Shown here: positions 8,351 to 16,679 of the stretch, piece after piece
Layout: each line of letters opens with the position of its first letter
How positions within the stretch are numbered: the stretch's first letter is position 1
The notes under the pieces: model-generated
Database searches by the model: none
What the model was told of the DNA's origin: nothing
What the model saw: the letters and a program-made list of their open reading frames with translations, nothing else
Translations under genes and position numbers: made by a program
DNA from: Synergistaceae bacterium
GTDB lineage: Bacteria; Synergistota; Synergistia; Synergistales; Aminobacteriaceae
DNA: 40,680 bases
NCBI GenBank assembly: GCA_031274425.1
Contig: JAISQE010000031.1
Location: forward strand, 1-40,680
Direction: 5' to 3'

Positions 8351-8396
8351 AAAAGCTGTCCGGGCGGGATACTTTCCCCGCCCGGACAGCTTTTTG
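8351..8396. terminator. Bidirectional intrinsic terminator
   Basis: AAAAGCTGTCCGGGCGGG and CCCGCCCGGACAGCTTTTT form a long GC-rich stem with a U-run on the plus strand and a shorter one on the minus strand. It ends the second-crotonase operon (stop at 8400) and can stop plus-strand transcription. It resembles the terminator at 10871-10915 with paired substitutions. Confidence 0.85.
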
Positions 8397-8399
8397 ATT

Positions 8400-9176
8400 T
8401 TATTTCCCTTTGAACTCCGGTTTCCTCTTTTCGAGGAAGGCTTTGAGCCCTTCTTTCGCGTCTTCCGTGACGAACACGATTCCCGAGATCTCCTCTTCGT
8501 AGTCCAGCGCGTCCGCAAGCGTCTTGTTCAGGCCGTTGTTGACCAGGTACTTATTGTATTTTATCGCCACAGGCGCTTTGTTCACGATATCCTTCATCAG
8601 TTTTTCGGCGTCCAGAAGCAAGTCGGCATGCTCGACAATCCTGTTTACAATACCTAACTCCTTCGCTTCTTCGGCTTTGATGCTTTTCCCCGTAAAAAGC
8701 AACTCTTTGGCGACCATCGGGCCGACGATCCTCGGCAGGCGCTGCGTCCCGCCATAGCAGGGATTCACGCCAAGATCGATCTCCGGCAAGCCAAACACCG
8801 CTTTGGAGCTGGCGATGACGATGTCGCACGCGAGCACCAGTTCCGTTCCGCCGCCCAAAGCGTAACCGTTTACGGCCGCGATGATCGGTTTTCCCAGTTC
8901 GTCGAACTTGTTGAACAGCGTGTGGGCCATTTTCGACATGTTCCTGACGCCCTTCTCGTCCGTGGAGATCTCCGAGATGTCGGTCCCGGCGCAGAAAGCC
9001 CGTCCGGTTCCGGTGATGATGACGCCTCGAACGTCGTCGTCCGCCGCTATCGCGTCGATAGCCTTTCCAAGTTCTTCTTTCGTGTTCATGAGGAGCGCGT
9101 TGAGAGCCTTCGGACGATTGATGGTGATGAACGCGATGTGGTCCCTTACCTCGTAAATAATATCCTTGTACTCCAT
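8400..9176 (-). CDS. Enoyl-CoA hydratase/isomerase (crotonase family)
   Basis: Crotonase-fold protein of 258 residues acting on an acyl-CoA in the cytoplasm. Visible: substrate/oxyanion segment GRAFCAGTDISEIS (about 60-73), the GGGTEL glutamate (about 103-108) and the second glutamate in GLPEIDLG (about 126-133). These correspond to the two catalytic glutamates of hydratases. Next come CYGGTQRLPRIVG and the C-terminal EEEISGIVFVTEDAKEGLKAFLEKRKPEF typical of crotonases. Start: ATG at 9176 with GAGGGAG just upstream; the longer TTG-started frame is less likely. It lies 42 bp after the carboxyltransferase gene in the same direction and shares its terminator, so a role in the same acyl-CoA pathway is likely. 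The exact substrate, and hydratase versus decarboxylase activity (compare E. coli YgfG), cannot be told from sequence. Confidence 0.85.
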   Translation of the reverse strand: MEYKDIIYEVRDHIAFITINRPKALNALLMNTKEELGKAIDAIAADDDVRGVIITGTGRAFCAGTDISEISTDEKGVRNMSKMAHTLFNKFDELGKPIIAAVNGYALGGGTELVLACDIVIASSKAVFGLPEIDLGVNPCYGGTQRLPRIVGPMVAKELLFTGKSIKAEEAKELGIVNRIVEHADLLLDAEKLMKDIVNKAPVAIKYNKYLVNNGLNKTLADALDYEEEISGIVFVTEDAKEGLKAFLEKRKPEFKGK

Positions 9177-9218
9177 AATTCTCCCTCTTTTCAATTTGGT
9201 TTTATTTTGTCGTTTGGG

Positions 9219-10763
9219 TCATACGGGGAAATTGCCGTGTTTCTTGGCAGGGCGGCTCTCGCACTTGTCCGCGAGTATCCTCAGCGCTGACGCGACGCGT
9301 TTTCGGGTTTCGGAAGGTTTTATGACGTCATCGATATAGCCGCGTTTGGCGGCTTGGTAGGGATTGGAAAACTCCGCGGTGTACTCGCCGATTTTAGCTT
9401 TCCTCGTTTCCTCCGGGTTTCCCGACGATTCGATTTCTTTCTTGAAGATGATGTTGGCCGCGCCGTCGGCTCCCATAACCGCGATCTCCGAGGTGGGCCA
9501 CGCCAGTACCATGTCGGCGCCCAGGTGCCTCGAACACATGGCGATATAGGCGCCGCCGTACGCCTTGCGCACAATAACGGTGACCTTGGGCACGGACGCC
9601 TCGGAGTAGGCATAGAGCAGCTTGGCTCCGTGGCGGATGATGCCCCCATACTCCTGGTTGGTTCCCGGCATGAAACCCGGAACATCGACGAAGCTCAGCA
9701 GAGGCACGTTGAAGCTGTCGCAGATCGATATAAAGCGGCTGGCCTTATCGGAGGCGTTGATGTCGATGCACCCCGCCATAACCTGCGGCTGGCTGGCGAT
9801 GATCCCCACCGACCGGCCGCCGACGCGGGCGAAACCGGTGATGATGTTTTGCGCGTAGTAGGGCTGAACTTCGAAAAAATCGTGATGGTCCGCCACGGAA
9901 GCGATGACTCTTTTCATGTCGTACGTCCGGTTGGAAGAGTCTGGAAGGATGGCGTCGAGTTCGTCGCAAAGGCGATCGCTCGCGTCCGAGGACTCGACGA
10001 GGGGGGGAAGTTCCCTGTTGCTCGACGGAAGGAAGCCGAGCAGCTTGCGCACGTCCGCCAGGCACGTTCTCTCGTCGGGGCAGACGAAGTGAGCCACTCC
10101 CGAGATGCTGTTGTGGGTCATCGGGCCGCCCAGCGCGTCCACCGTCACGTCCTCGCCGGTTACGGCTTTGATCACCTGCGGTCCCGTGATGAACATGTTC
10201 GAGGTTTTGTCCACCATGAAAATAAAATCGGTCAAGGCCGGCGAGTAGGTCGCTCCTCCCGCGCAGGGGCCCATAATGACGGAAATCTGAGGTATGACGC
10301 CCGACGCGATCGTATTGCGGTAAAAGATGTCGCCATACCCTTTCATCGCGTCGACGGCCTCCTGTATGCGAGCGCCTCCCGAATCGTTGATGCCTATGAC
10401 CGGCGCGCCGGTTTTGAGCGCAAGCTCCAGAATTTTACAGATTTTGCTCGCGTGCATCTCCCCCAACGTGCCTCCGATGACCGTGAAATCTTGCGCAAAA
10501 ACGTAGACCAGCCGGTTGTCGACAGTACCGTACCCCGTGACGACCCCTTCTCCGGGGATGTCCATCTTATCCATGCCGAAATAAGTGCATCTCTGCTCCA
10601 CAAAGGTATCGATTTCCACGAAGCTCCCCTCGTCGAACAACGCCGCGATACGCTCCCGCGCCGTCATCTTGCCGAGAGAATGCTGCTTTTCCACCTTTTT
10701 TTCTCCACCGCCGGCGGCGATCTTGGCCTTCAACGCTAAAAGTGTGTCTATTTTATCCTGCAC
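9219..10763 (-). CDS. Biotin-dependent carboxyltransferase subunit (methylmalonyl-/glutaconyl-CoA decarboxylase alpha or PccB type)
   Basis: Transfers a carboxyl group between an acyl-CoA and carboxybiotin. About 514 residues with the two crotonase-like halves of the family. The N half has [21 protein letters not shown] and [16 protein letters not shown]. The C half has [29 protein letters not shown] and [18 protein letters not shown]. The size fits MmdA/PccB rather than the larger glutaconyl-CoA decarboxylase alpha. The Na+-pumping beta subunit and the biotin carrier are not encoded nearby and must lie elsewhere if this is a decarboxylase. I prefer the GTG at 10763, because AAGGTGG sits 7 bases upstream of it; the GTG at 10775 overlaps that site. 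Tandem 11-bp repeats and a half copy of the dispersed repeat lie upstream. It heads a two-gene operon with the second crotonase. Confidence 0.88.
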   Translation of the reverse strand: MQDKIDTLLALKAKIAAGGGEKKVEKQHSLGKMTARERIAALFDEGSFVEIDTFVEQRCTYFGMDKMDIPGEGVVTGYGTVDNRLVYVFAQDFTVIGGTLGEMHASKICKILELALKTGAPVIGINDSGGARIQEAVDAMKGYGDIFYRNTIASGVIPQISVIMGPCAGGATYSPALTDFIFMVDKTSNMFITGPQVIKAVTGEDVTVDALGGPMTHNSISGVAHFVCPDERTCLADVRKLLGFLPSSNRELPPLVESSDASDRLCDELDAILPDSSNRTYDMKRVIASVADHHDFFEVQPYYAQNIITGFARVGGRSVGIIASQPQVMAGCIDINASDKASRFISICDSFNVPLLSFVDVPGFMPGTNQEYGGIIRHGAKLLYAYSEASVPKVTVIVRKAYGGAYIAMCSRHLGADMVLAWPTSEIAVMGADGAANIIFKKEIESSGNPEETRKAKIGEYTAEFSNPYQAAKRGYIDDVIKPSETRKRVASALRILADKCESRPAKKHGNFPV

Positions 10764-10779
10764 AACGATGCCCACCTTA

Positions 10780-10812
10780 CTTGACTTAAACTTGACTTAA
10801 ACTTAACTCAAC
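10780..10812. repeat. 11-bp tandem repeat upstream of the carboxyltransferase gene
   Basis: CTTGACTTAAA at 10780-10790 and 10791-10801, then a diverged third unit CTTAACTCAAC. It lies directly upstream of the ribosome site. Confidence 0.7.
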
Positions 10813-10826
10813 CCACGTACTCGGAA

Positions 10827-10862
10827 TAGCGCTTAGAATGGGCTCCGCCTCCCTGAGTTTGA
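10827..10862. repeat. Dispersed palindromic repeat, copy C (right half only)
   Basis: CGCTTAGAATGGGCTCC then GCCTCCCTGAGTTT matches the right ends of copies A and B (CGCTTA...GGGCTCCGCCCCCCTG, CGCTTAACGAGCCCTGCCCCCCTGAA). The left arm is missing. Confidence 0.5.
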
Positions 10863-10870
10863 CGTTTACC

Positions 10871-10915
10871 AAAAAACTATCCGGGCGGAATATCTCCTTG
10901 CCCGGATAGTTTTTC
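10871..10915 (-). terminator. Intrinsic terminator after the GntP gene
   Basis: AAAAACTATCCGGGC (10872-10886) pairs with GCCCGGATAGTTTTT (10900-10914). Read on the minus strand the stem ends in a run of six Ts. It separates the acyl-CoA dehydrogenase-to-GntP operon from the carboxyltransferase operon. Confidence 0.85.
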
Positions 10916-10947
10916 ATGCCGCAAATACTGATGAAATCGGCCTCAAA

Positions 10948-12333
10948 TCAAAGTCCCGCCATAGCCAGCCAGATAAACACGAAGCCGGCGATGATGGGAA
11001 TAACGAGCTGGGTGATGAAAATATCCCAATAGGCTTCCTTATGGGTCAACTTGCAGATGCCCAGAAGGTTGATCTGCGCGCCCTGATGGGGGAGGCTGTC
11101 CAACGTGCCGGACGCGATGGCCGCGATACGGTGGACGTAGGGCAGCTGGACGCCCAGGGCAATATAGGTGTCCTTCAAAGCGTTGAAGGAGACGCCCAAA
11201 CCGCCGGACGCGGAACCGCAGGCTCCGGCTGCGATGGCCACAGTAAAGAAGACGAAATACAGCGGAGACATGTCGAAAGTTTGAAGCGCGGCGATCAGAT
11301 CCTTAAAGCCCTGGGTCTGCTGAACCACTCCTCCGAAGCCGACGACGATGGCCGTGTTGAGAATGGCCACGCCGGAGTCCGCCGCTCCCTTGTTGAAGAC
11401 CTTGATCCATCCGTTGATGCCCCCGGCTATACGCTTGTACATCAAAACGGTGGCGACGGCCACGCCGATGAAGACGGCGGTCTCCACCGGCAACCCCGCG
11501 CGGACGCCCTGAGCGTCCGGGAACAGAGGCACGTTGAAGAAGAACAGGATGAGGACGATGGGAATAAAGGAAATCCACACGTTGGGCAGGTCCTCGTCCT
11601 TGTCTTCGCTTCTCAGTTCTTCCTCCGTGAGCTGGGTGCGGAGCGAGGGGTCGTCAAACAAAATATTCTTTTTCTTGAAGAAGGCGGTGCGGTACTCCAG
11701 CCACCCGAAGATCAGCACGTAGGTGAGCACGGTGATAATAAGGGAGGGAAGGAATGCCGCCGTCGGCGTCGTCCCCAGTTCCCGCACGGGGATGACGTTC
11801 TGGATCGCGGGGGTGGCGGGGCCGTACATGGACCACGTCCAGCAGCCCGCCGAGATGGCGCCCGGAATGAGACGACGCGTGATGTTCGCCTCGCGGAAAA
11901 CGTGAAGCGCAATGGGATAGATGACGAAGAACACCACGAAACCGCTGATGCCGCCGTAGGTCAGAATTCCGGTGATCGTCATGATGATGCCCGCGACGTA
12001 CTTGCCGTGGCACTTGCCGGCCATCCACTTCGCGATGGACTTGGCGGCGCCGGTGAACTGATACACGGCCCCGAACAAGGCTCCCACGAAAAACACCAAG
12101 AAGTACTGCGTGACGTACTTGGTGGCGTTGGGCATAAAGGCTCCGATCAAGCCCGTTCCAAAATCCCATTGAGCGGTGCTGGGCCAGCTCAACGTACCCA
12201 AATAAGGCATATCGAAGCAGATCAACACGAACATAGTCACGATGGGCGCCAAAATAAGCGCGTTCAACTGCTTGAACGCCAAGACGCCAAACAGAATGAA
12301 AGCTATTAGAAGGACAAGAATCCCTGTATTCAT
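10948..12333 (-). CDS. GntP-family organic-acid permease
   Basis: Inner-membrane secondary transporter of 461 residues with about 12 hydrophobic segments and no signal peptide. The overall pattern, with TYGGISGFVVFFVIYPIAL, AGAISAGCWTWSMYGPATPAIQN-like loops and ACGSASGGLGVSF in the C half, matches the GntP/citrate-type permeases often found beside CoA-transferases and assigned to hydroxy- or short-chain acids. The central loop (about 215-245) is charged (EEELRSEDKDEDL). AAGAAGG precedes the ATG. It is the last gene of the acyl-CoA dehydrogenase-ETF-crotonase-CoA-transferase run, 55 bp after the CoA-transferase, and is followed by a terminator, so it most likely imports (or exports) the acid that the CoA-transferase activates. 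Substrate unknown. Confidence 0.85.
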   Translation of the reverse strand: MNTGILVLLIAFILFGVLAFKQLNALILAPIVTMFVLICFDMPYLGTLSWPSTAQWDFGTGLIGAFMPNATKYVTQYFLVFFVGALFGAVYQFTGAAKSIAKWMAGKCHGKYVAGIIMTITGILTYGGISGFVVFFVIYPIALHVFREANITRRLIPGAISAGCWTWSMYGPATPAIQNVIPVRELGTTPTAAFLPSLIITVLTYVLIFGWLEYRTAFFKKKNILFDDPSLRTQLTEEELRSEDKDEDLPNVWISFIPIVLILFFFNVPLFPDAQGVRAGLPVETAVFIGVAVATVLMYKRIAGGINGWIKVFNKGAADSGVAILNTAIVVGFGGVVQQTQGFKDLIAALQTFDMSPLYFVFFTVAIAAGACGSASGGLGVSFNALKDTYIALGVQLPYVHRIAAIASGTLDSLPHQGAQINLLGICKLTHKEAYWDIFITQLVIPIIAGFVFIWLAMAGL

Positions 12334-12388
12334 CTAATAAAAACCTTCTTTACCGTAAAATTTACGATCCCGATCGTCACGGGTCGGT

Positions 12389-13945
12389 TTATTGCTTCAA
12401 CCCCATCAAAGCATCGGAGAAAATACGGGCATCCATCAATTTCGGAGTCCCGTCCGTCTTCGGCGCGAAACCCATGAGGTCGGTGATCTGAGTTTTTATG
12501 TCGATGCCCGGCGCCACCTCGATGAGGTACACGCCGTCGGGCCGCAGTTCGAAGACCGCCCGCTCGGTAATGTACAAAACAGGTTGACGGGTTTTATTGG
12601 CGTAAGCGCCGCTAAACGTGATCTGCTCCACCTTGTCGATGAACTTCCACTCTTTGCCCTCTTGAGTGACGACAAGTTTGCCGTCGGCCACCTTGGTTTT
12701 GAGTCCGTCGGCCGTGAAGGTTCCACAGAAGAACACCCGTTTGGCGTTCTGGGTGATATTGACGAAGCCGCCGCAGCCCGCGATTCTTGGGCCGAATTTG
12801 CTGACGTTGATATTGCCTTCCTTGTCCGCCTGAGCCAACCCCAAGAAAGCGAAGTCCACGCCGCCGCCGTCGTAAAAATCGAACTGATATCCCTGGTCCA
12901 GGATGGCATCCGGGTTCACCGAACCGCCGAACTTGGGGCCTCCTTGAGGTACGCCGCCTACGGGGCCCGCCTCCACGGTCAGGGTCATGTAATCTCCAAT
13001 GCCCTCTTCGTTGGCCACCATGGAAATGAACTCCGGAATACCGATGCCCAGGTTGACCACGGTGTTGGCGGTGAGTTCCATAGCCGCTCTGCGGCCGATG
13101 ATCTTTTTCGCGCTGAGCGGAGGGTAATCCAGGCTGCTTAAAGGCACTCGGAAGTCGCCGCTCATGGCTCCGTCGTACTCGCACCCCACGCATTGGGCGT
13201 GATCCGCCTTGTCCTGAACGATGACGATCGCGTCCACATAGATACCCGGGACCTTGACCAGTCTGGGATCCAGCGTGCCGGCCGCCACCACCTTCTCCAC
13301 TTGAACGATCACTTTGCCGCCGTTGTTTTTGACGGCCTGAGCGATAGACGTCGCTTCCAGAGAAGCCACCTCTCGTTCCACAGTGACGTTGCCGTTTTCG
13401 TCGGCGTAGCTGCCGCGGATAAAGGCGATATTCACGGGAATAGGCTTGTAGAGCAACCTTTCCTGTCCGGAAATGTTGACGACCTCCACGATGTCTTCTT
13501 TGGTGACGCTGTTGAGTTTGCCGCCTTCAATACGGGGGTCGGCGAAAGTATTCAGACCGACATGCGTGATGGTTCCGATTTTGTGTCCCGCGATATCCCG
13601 AAAGAGCTGAGACAAGACGCCCTGAGGGAGGTTGTAGGCTTCGATCTTGTTTTCGATAGCCATTTTGCCGAGATTGGGCGCCATATTCCAGTGGCCGCCG
13701 ATGACCCGTTTGGTCATGCCCTCATGAGCGAAGTGATCGGCGCCGCTGCCGTCTCGATTTCCCTGAGCCGCAGCGTAAAACAACGTCAGGTTTTTGGGGG
13801 AGCCGGTGTCCAGAAAGCGCTGTTCCAACGCCTTGCTCAAAGCCTCCGGCATACAACTGGCCACAAATCCGCTGGTGGTGATGGTATCGCTGTCTTTAAC
13901 CCAAAGAGCGGCTTCCGCCGCGGTAATAATTGGTTTTTTCGACAT
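12389..13945 (-). CDS. Acyl-CoA:carboxylate CoA-transferase (fused alpha-beta, YdiF/Pct class)
   Basis: Moves CoA between short acyl-CoA and a free carboxylate. The 518-residue chain carries both halves of family I CoA-transferases: the N half with KDSDTITTSGFVASCMPEAL and GGHWNMAPNLGKM, the C half with NTVVNLGIGIPEFIS (about 294-308) and TLTVEAGPVGGVPQGG (about 321-336). The glutamate at 325 in VEAGPVGG is the candidate covalent thioester residue. The GGG-rich PQGGPKFGG loop is typical. ATG start with AAGGAGGTAAC upstream. Preceded by a crotonase and followed by a GntP permease in one operon, it probably activates the imported acid using acetyl-CoA or another CoA donor. Propionate-, acetoacetate- or dicarboxylate-CoA transferase cannot be distinguished by eye. 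Confidence 0.92.
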   Translation of the reverse strand: MSKKPIITAAEAALWVKDSDTITTSGFVASCMPEALSKALEQRFLDTGSPKNLTLFYAAAQGNRDGSGADHFAHEGMTKRVIGGHWNMAPNLGKMAIENKIEAYNLPQGVLSQLFRDIAGHKIGTITHVGLNTFADPRIEGGKLNSVTKEDIVEVVNISGQERLLYKPIPVNIAFIRGSYADENGNVTVEREVASLEATSIAQAVKNNGGKVIVQVEKVVAAGTLDPRLVKVPGIYVDAIVIVQDKADHAQCVGCEYDGAMSGDFRVPLSSLDYPPLSAKKIIGRRAAMELTANTVVNLGIGIPEFISMVANEEGIGDYMTLTVEAGPVGGVPQGGPKFGGSVNPDAILDQGYQFDFYDGGGVDFAFLGLAQADKEGNINVSKFGPRIAGCGGFVNITQNAKRVFFCGTFTADGLKTKVADGKLVVTQEGKEWKFIDKVEQITFSGAYANKTRQPVLYITERAVFELRPDGVYLIEVAPGIDIKTQITDLMGFAPKTDGTPKLMDARIFSDALMGLKQ

Positions 13946-13966
13946 TTTGTTACCTCCTTCTCTCGT

Positions 13967-13998
13967 TTGGAAGCAACCCTTATTGGAAGCAACCCTTA
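13967..13998. repeat. Exact 16-bp tandem duplication over a stop codon
   Basis: TTGGAAGCAACCCTTA occurs twice without a mismatch (13967-13982, 13983-13998). The second copy includes the minus-strand TAA of the crotonase gene; together they fill most of the gap before the CoA-transferase ribosome site. Perfect identity implies a recent duplication. Confidence 0.9.
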
Positions 13999-14775
13999 AA
14001 AGTCGGTAAACTTCTTTTCCTTGCGCTTCTCCACGAACGCCGTCATGCCTTCCTTCTTGTCTGCGGTCGCGAAAGTGACGCCGAAAAGATCCGCCTCAAG
14101 TTTCAGGCCGCTGTTCAAATCGACGTCGAGGCCCGCGTTGATGGCCGCCTTCGCGAGAGAAACGGCGTAACTGCTCTGGGCCATGATTTTCTTCGCCATC
14201 TCCTTGCACTTGTCGAGCAACTCGGCCAGGGGAACGACCTTGTTGGCGAGGCCGATGCGATAGGCCTCTTGAGCGTCGATCATATCGGTAGTGAAGATCA
14301 ATTCTTTCGCGCGCCCTTTGCCCACAAGGCGAGGCAGGCGCTGCGTGCCGCCGAAACCTGGAATGGTGCCCAAACCGACTTCAGGCTGAGCGAATTTGGC
14401 GTTTTCCGACGCGACGCGGATGTCGCAGGCCATCGCGATCTCGCAACCGCCGCCCAGCGCAAAACCGTTCACCGCTGCGATGGTCACTTGACGCATGTTC
14501 TCCAGCTTTTCAAACGCGGCCTTGGCGAGCAGAGCCATCTTCCGGCCGCCGATGGCGTCGTTGTTGACCATTTCGCTGATGTCCGCGCCCGCGACGAAAG
14601 ATTTCTCGCCGGAGCCGGTCAAAATGAGAACCTTCACGTCGTCTCGCTTCTCGATATCACTGAGACACTCGCTGAGTTCCGCAAGGGTCTCGCTGTTAAG
14701 GGCGTTAAGGTATTTGGGACGATTGATGGTGACTACCGCGATTCCATTTTCCACTTCCAACAACAAATTATTCAT
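13996..14775 (-). CDS. crt: Crotonase / 3-hydroxyacyl-CoA dehydratase
   Basis: Reversible hydration of a trans-2-enoyl-CoA. The 259-residue protein has NRPKYLNALNSETLAEL at the N-terminus, the oxyanion-hole segment EKSFVAGADISEM (about 58-70), GGGCEIAMACD with the first catalytic Glu (about 104), and FAQPEVGLGTIPGFGGTQRL with the second (about 124), as in clostridial Crt. It ends FVEKRKEKKFTDF, as crotonases do. AAGGAGGT stands 9 bases before the ATG. It lies between etfA and the CoA-transferase. With the acyl-CoA dehydrogenase and ETF it would carry out the two middle steps of a beta-oxidation-like or butyrate-type route; the hydroxyacyl-CoA dehydrogenase and thiolase that would complete the cycle are not in the window. 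Confidence 0.9.
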   Translation of the reverse strand: MNNLLLEVENGIAVVTINRPKYLNALNSETLAELSECLSDIEKRDDVKVLILTGSGEKSFVAGADISEMVNNDAIGGRKMALLAKAAFEKLENMRQVTIAAVNGFALGGGCEIAMACDIRVASENAKFAQPEVGLGTIPGFGGTQRLPRLVGKGRAKELIFTTDMIDAQEAYRIGLANKVVPLAELLDKCKEMAKKIMAQSSYAVSLAKAAINAGLDVDLNSGLKLEADLFGVTFATADKKEGMTAFVEKRKEKKFTDF

Positions 14776-14821
14776 ACTCTAAAGACCTCCTTATAATTTA
14801 ATTGCCGACTCAAAAAACGGT

Positions 14822-15823
14822 TCACCAAGAGGCTTTGGGTTTGACCGCATCCAGCAACAGCGGAAGGATACTGTTCACGTCCGCCACTATCCGAACGTCC
14901 GAGACCTCGAAAATAGGAGCTTCCTCGTCGCGATTTACGCTGATGACGATTCCGGACTCGTTCATGCCGCATATGTGATGCGTCGCGCCGGAAATGCCGA
15001 ACCCTATATAGACCTTGGGGCGAATGCTCTGCCCGCTGGTTCCCACCATGCAATGTTCGCCGCTCCAACCCTCGTCTACGGCGGGGCGTGTGCACGCCGT
15101 GGCGCCTCCGAGGTATTGGGCGAGTTTTTCCAACAACTGCCAGTTCTCCTGGCTTCCGATTCCAAAGCCTCCGCACACGACGACCTCCGCCTCGTTCAAA
15201 GGCAACCCCTGAGGAGGACGCCGGACGACGTTTACGGGCTTCAGCCCCTGAGTGTCGAGTTTCTTCCAAACCGACGAATCCAGTTTCTCGATTCGCAACG
15301 GAACCGGAACGGGATCCTTTTTGGTGAAGATACCGGGCTTGATGCTGGCCATTTGAGGATTTTGAGCGGGGCAAAGAATTTCCCCGATGACCTTACCGCC
15401 GAAAGAGGGCACGAGGGCGACCAGCTTTTTATCTTCGTTGATGCGCAGATCGACGCAATGAGCCGCCGTCCCCGTCTTCAAACGCGCGGCCACCGCGGGG
15501 CCCAGGGCCGAACCGATCGCCGTGGCTCCGAAAAGATAGATGTCCGGTCGATGCGTAGCCGCCACTTCCGCCAGAATCGGAACAAAAGTCAGCGGAGAAT
15601 ACATCCGAAGGTCCGGATCGTCCGCCAGGTATATCGTTTTCGCGCCCCACTCCGCCAAACGCGCGGCCTCTTTTTCCAAACCGCTTCCCACAAGAGTGGC
15701 TTCGACCTCCGTCCCGTCGCCCATCGCCGCGGCCAGCTCATGAGCTTTGGAAAGAAGTTCGAATGCCACGTTCGCTATTTTGTCGTCGACAACCTCGGCG
15801 TGCACCCATATTTTTTTGCTCAT
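14822..15823 (-). CDS. etfA: Electron transfer flavoprotein alpha subunit
   Basis: FAD-binding subunit of the soluble ETF that exchanges electrons with acyl-CoA dehydrogenase. 333 residues: the N-terminal alpha/beta domain (IWVHAEVVDDKIANVAFELL onward), then the conserved FAD domain with VVVCGGFGIGSQENW, GTSGQSIRPKVYIGFGISGATHH (about 267-289) and ISVNRDEEAPIFEVSDV. There is no N-terminal ferredoxin extension of the CarE type. It is 3 bp downstream of etfB in the same direction, and a crotonase follows. Together with etfB and the dehydrogenase it forms a compact electron-transfer module. Confidence 0.96.
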   Translation of the reverse strand: MSKKIWVHAEVVDDKIANVAFELLSKAHELAAAMGDGTEVEATLVGSGLEKEAARLAEWGAKTIYLADDPDLRMYSPLTFVPILAEVAATHRPDIYLFGATAIGSALGPAVAARLKTGTAAHCVDLRINEDKKLVALVPSFGGKVIGEILCPAQNPQMASIKPGIFTKKDPVPVPLRIEKLDSSVWKKLDTQGLKPVNVVRRPPQGLPLNEAEVVVCGGFGIGSQENWQLLEKLAQYLGGATACTRPAVDEGWSGEHCMVGTSGQSIRPKVYIGFGISGATHHICGMNESGIVISVNRDEEAPIFEVSDVRIVADVNSILPLLLDAVKPKASW

Positions 15824-15826
15824 GAC

Positions 15827-16675
15827 TCAACCACCTATCACGACGCCGTTCGATCTGAGAACCGTGACGACGCGCCCCACGATCGCTTCCGGCGTTCCCG
15901 TAAAAAGCTCTCCTGAACGCTTCAAGTCCGGTGAGAAAATTTCGCCCGGCTGCGTGGGAGAGCCTTTAAGTCCAAGATAAGTATCCTCTGCCGCATCCAG
16001 GTCAGCTCGACCCCAAACCGTCAAAGGCTTGTTCTTTGCCTTCATGATTCCCATAATCGAAGTGAAACGAGGTTTTCTGATCTCTCGCGCCACTCCCAAC
16101 ACCAGAGGAATATGGGCCGTCCACTCCATATAACCGTTTTCCATCTTCGTCTTCATGGAAAACGTCTCCTTTTCTCCGCCGCCTTCTTTCCCCGGCGTTC
16201 CTTCCAGCTCGAACACATTCCACAGGTGAGGGTACCCCAGCCATTCTCCAAGCTGTGAGGACACTTGGGCCGTCGCGCCGTCGGCGCTTTCGCTGCCGCA
16301 CAAGATGAAATCGAAGGAATATCCCTTGGCGGCCTCGATTTTTTTCAACCCATGATATAGAGTGTACGACGTAGCCAACGTGTCCGCCCCGCCAAAAGCT
16401 CGGTCGCTCAGGAGATACGCCTCGTCCGCCCCCATCGCCAAAACCTCGCGCAAAATTTCATCGGCGTTCGGCGGAGCCATAGAAACCACGATAACGCTTC
16501 CCCCGTAGTGCTCGCGCAACTGCAGCCCCGCTTCGATAGCGCTTTTATCCACTGGATTGACTAAAGTCGGAATTCCCGTACGCGTGATGGTTTTTTTGAC
16601 AGGGTCGATGGTGACCTTGTCGTAGTGCTTGGGATCCGGTACAGGTTTTACGCAAACGGCAACGTTGTACGACAT
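15827..16675 (-). CDS. etfB: Electron transfer flavoprotein beta subunit
   Basis: 282-residue ETF beta chain starting MSYNVAVCVKPVPDPKHYDKV, typical of the family, with LVNPVDKSAIEAGLQLRE and SMAPPNADEILREVLAMGADEAYLL. The nucleotide region reads CGSESADGATAQVSSQLGEW. Its DG-x-TAQV core is like the anaerobe-type EtfB (DGDTAQV) linked to NADH-using, electron-bifurcating ETFs, and unlike the AMP-binding mitochondrial form. Bifurcation is therefore possible but not shown. A modest insertion (about residues 160-176, EGTPGKEGGGEKETFSMKT) lengthens the protein. It lies 4 bp after the acyl-CoA dehydrogenase stop and 3 bp before etfA, so translation is tightly coupled. Confidence 0.95.
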   Translation of the reverse strand: MSYNVAVCVKPVPDPKHYDKVTIDPVKKTITRTGIPTLVNPVDKSAIEAGLQLREHYGGSVIVVSMAPPNADEILREVLAMGADEAYLLSDRAFGGADTLATSYTLYHGLKKIEAAKGYSFDFILCGSESADGATAQVSSQLGEWLGYPHLWNVFELEGTPGKEGGGEKETFSMKTKMENGYMEWTAHIPLVLGVAREIRKPRFTSIMGIMKAKNKPLTVWGRADLDAAEDTYLGLKGSPTQPGEIFSPDLKRSGELFTGTPEAIVGRVVTVLRSNGVVIGG

Positions 16676-16679
16676 GGCT

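Noticed and set aside
12351-12380. CGTAAA-A-TTTACG palindrome between the CoA-transferase and GntP genes as an operator
   Set aside because: Short, AT-rich, inside an operon gap with no promoter elements around it; chance cannot be excluded.
14822-16675. CarDE-type caffeoyl-CoA reductase ETF
   Set aside because: EtfA has no N-terminal ferredoxin domain and the operon has no CoA ligase; only the general ETF plus dehydrogenase plus CoA-transferase logic is shared.
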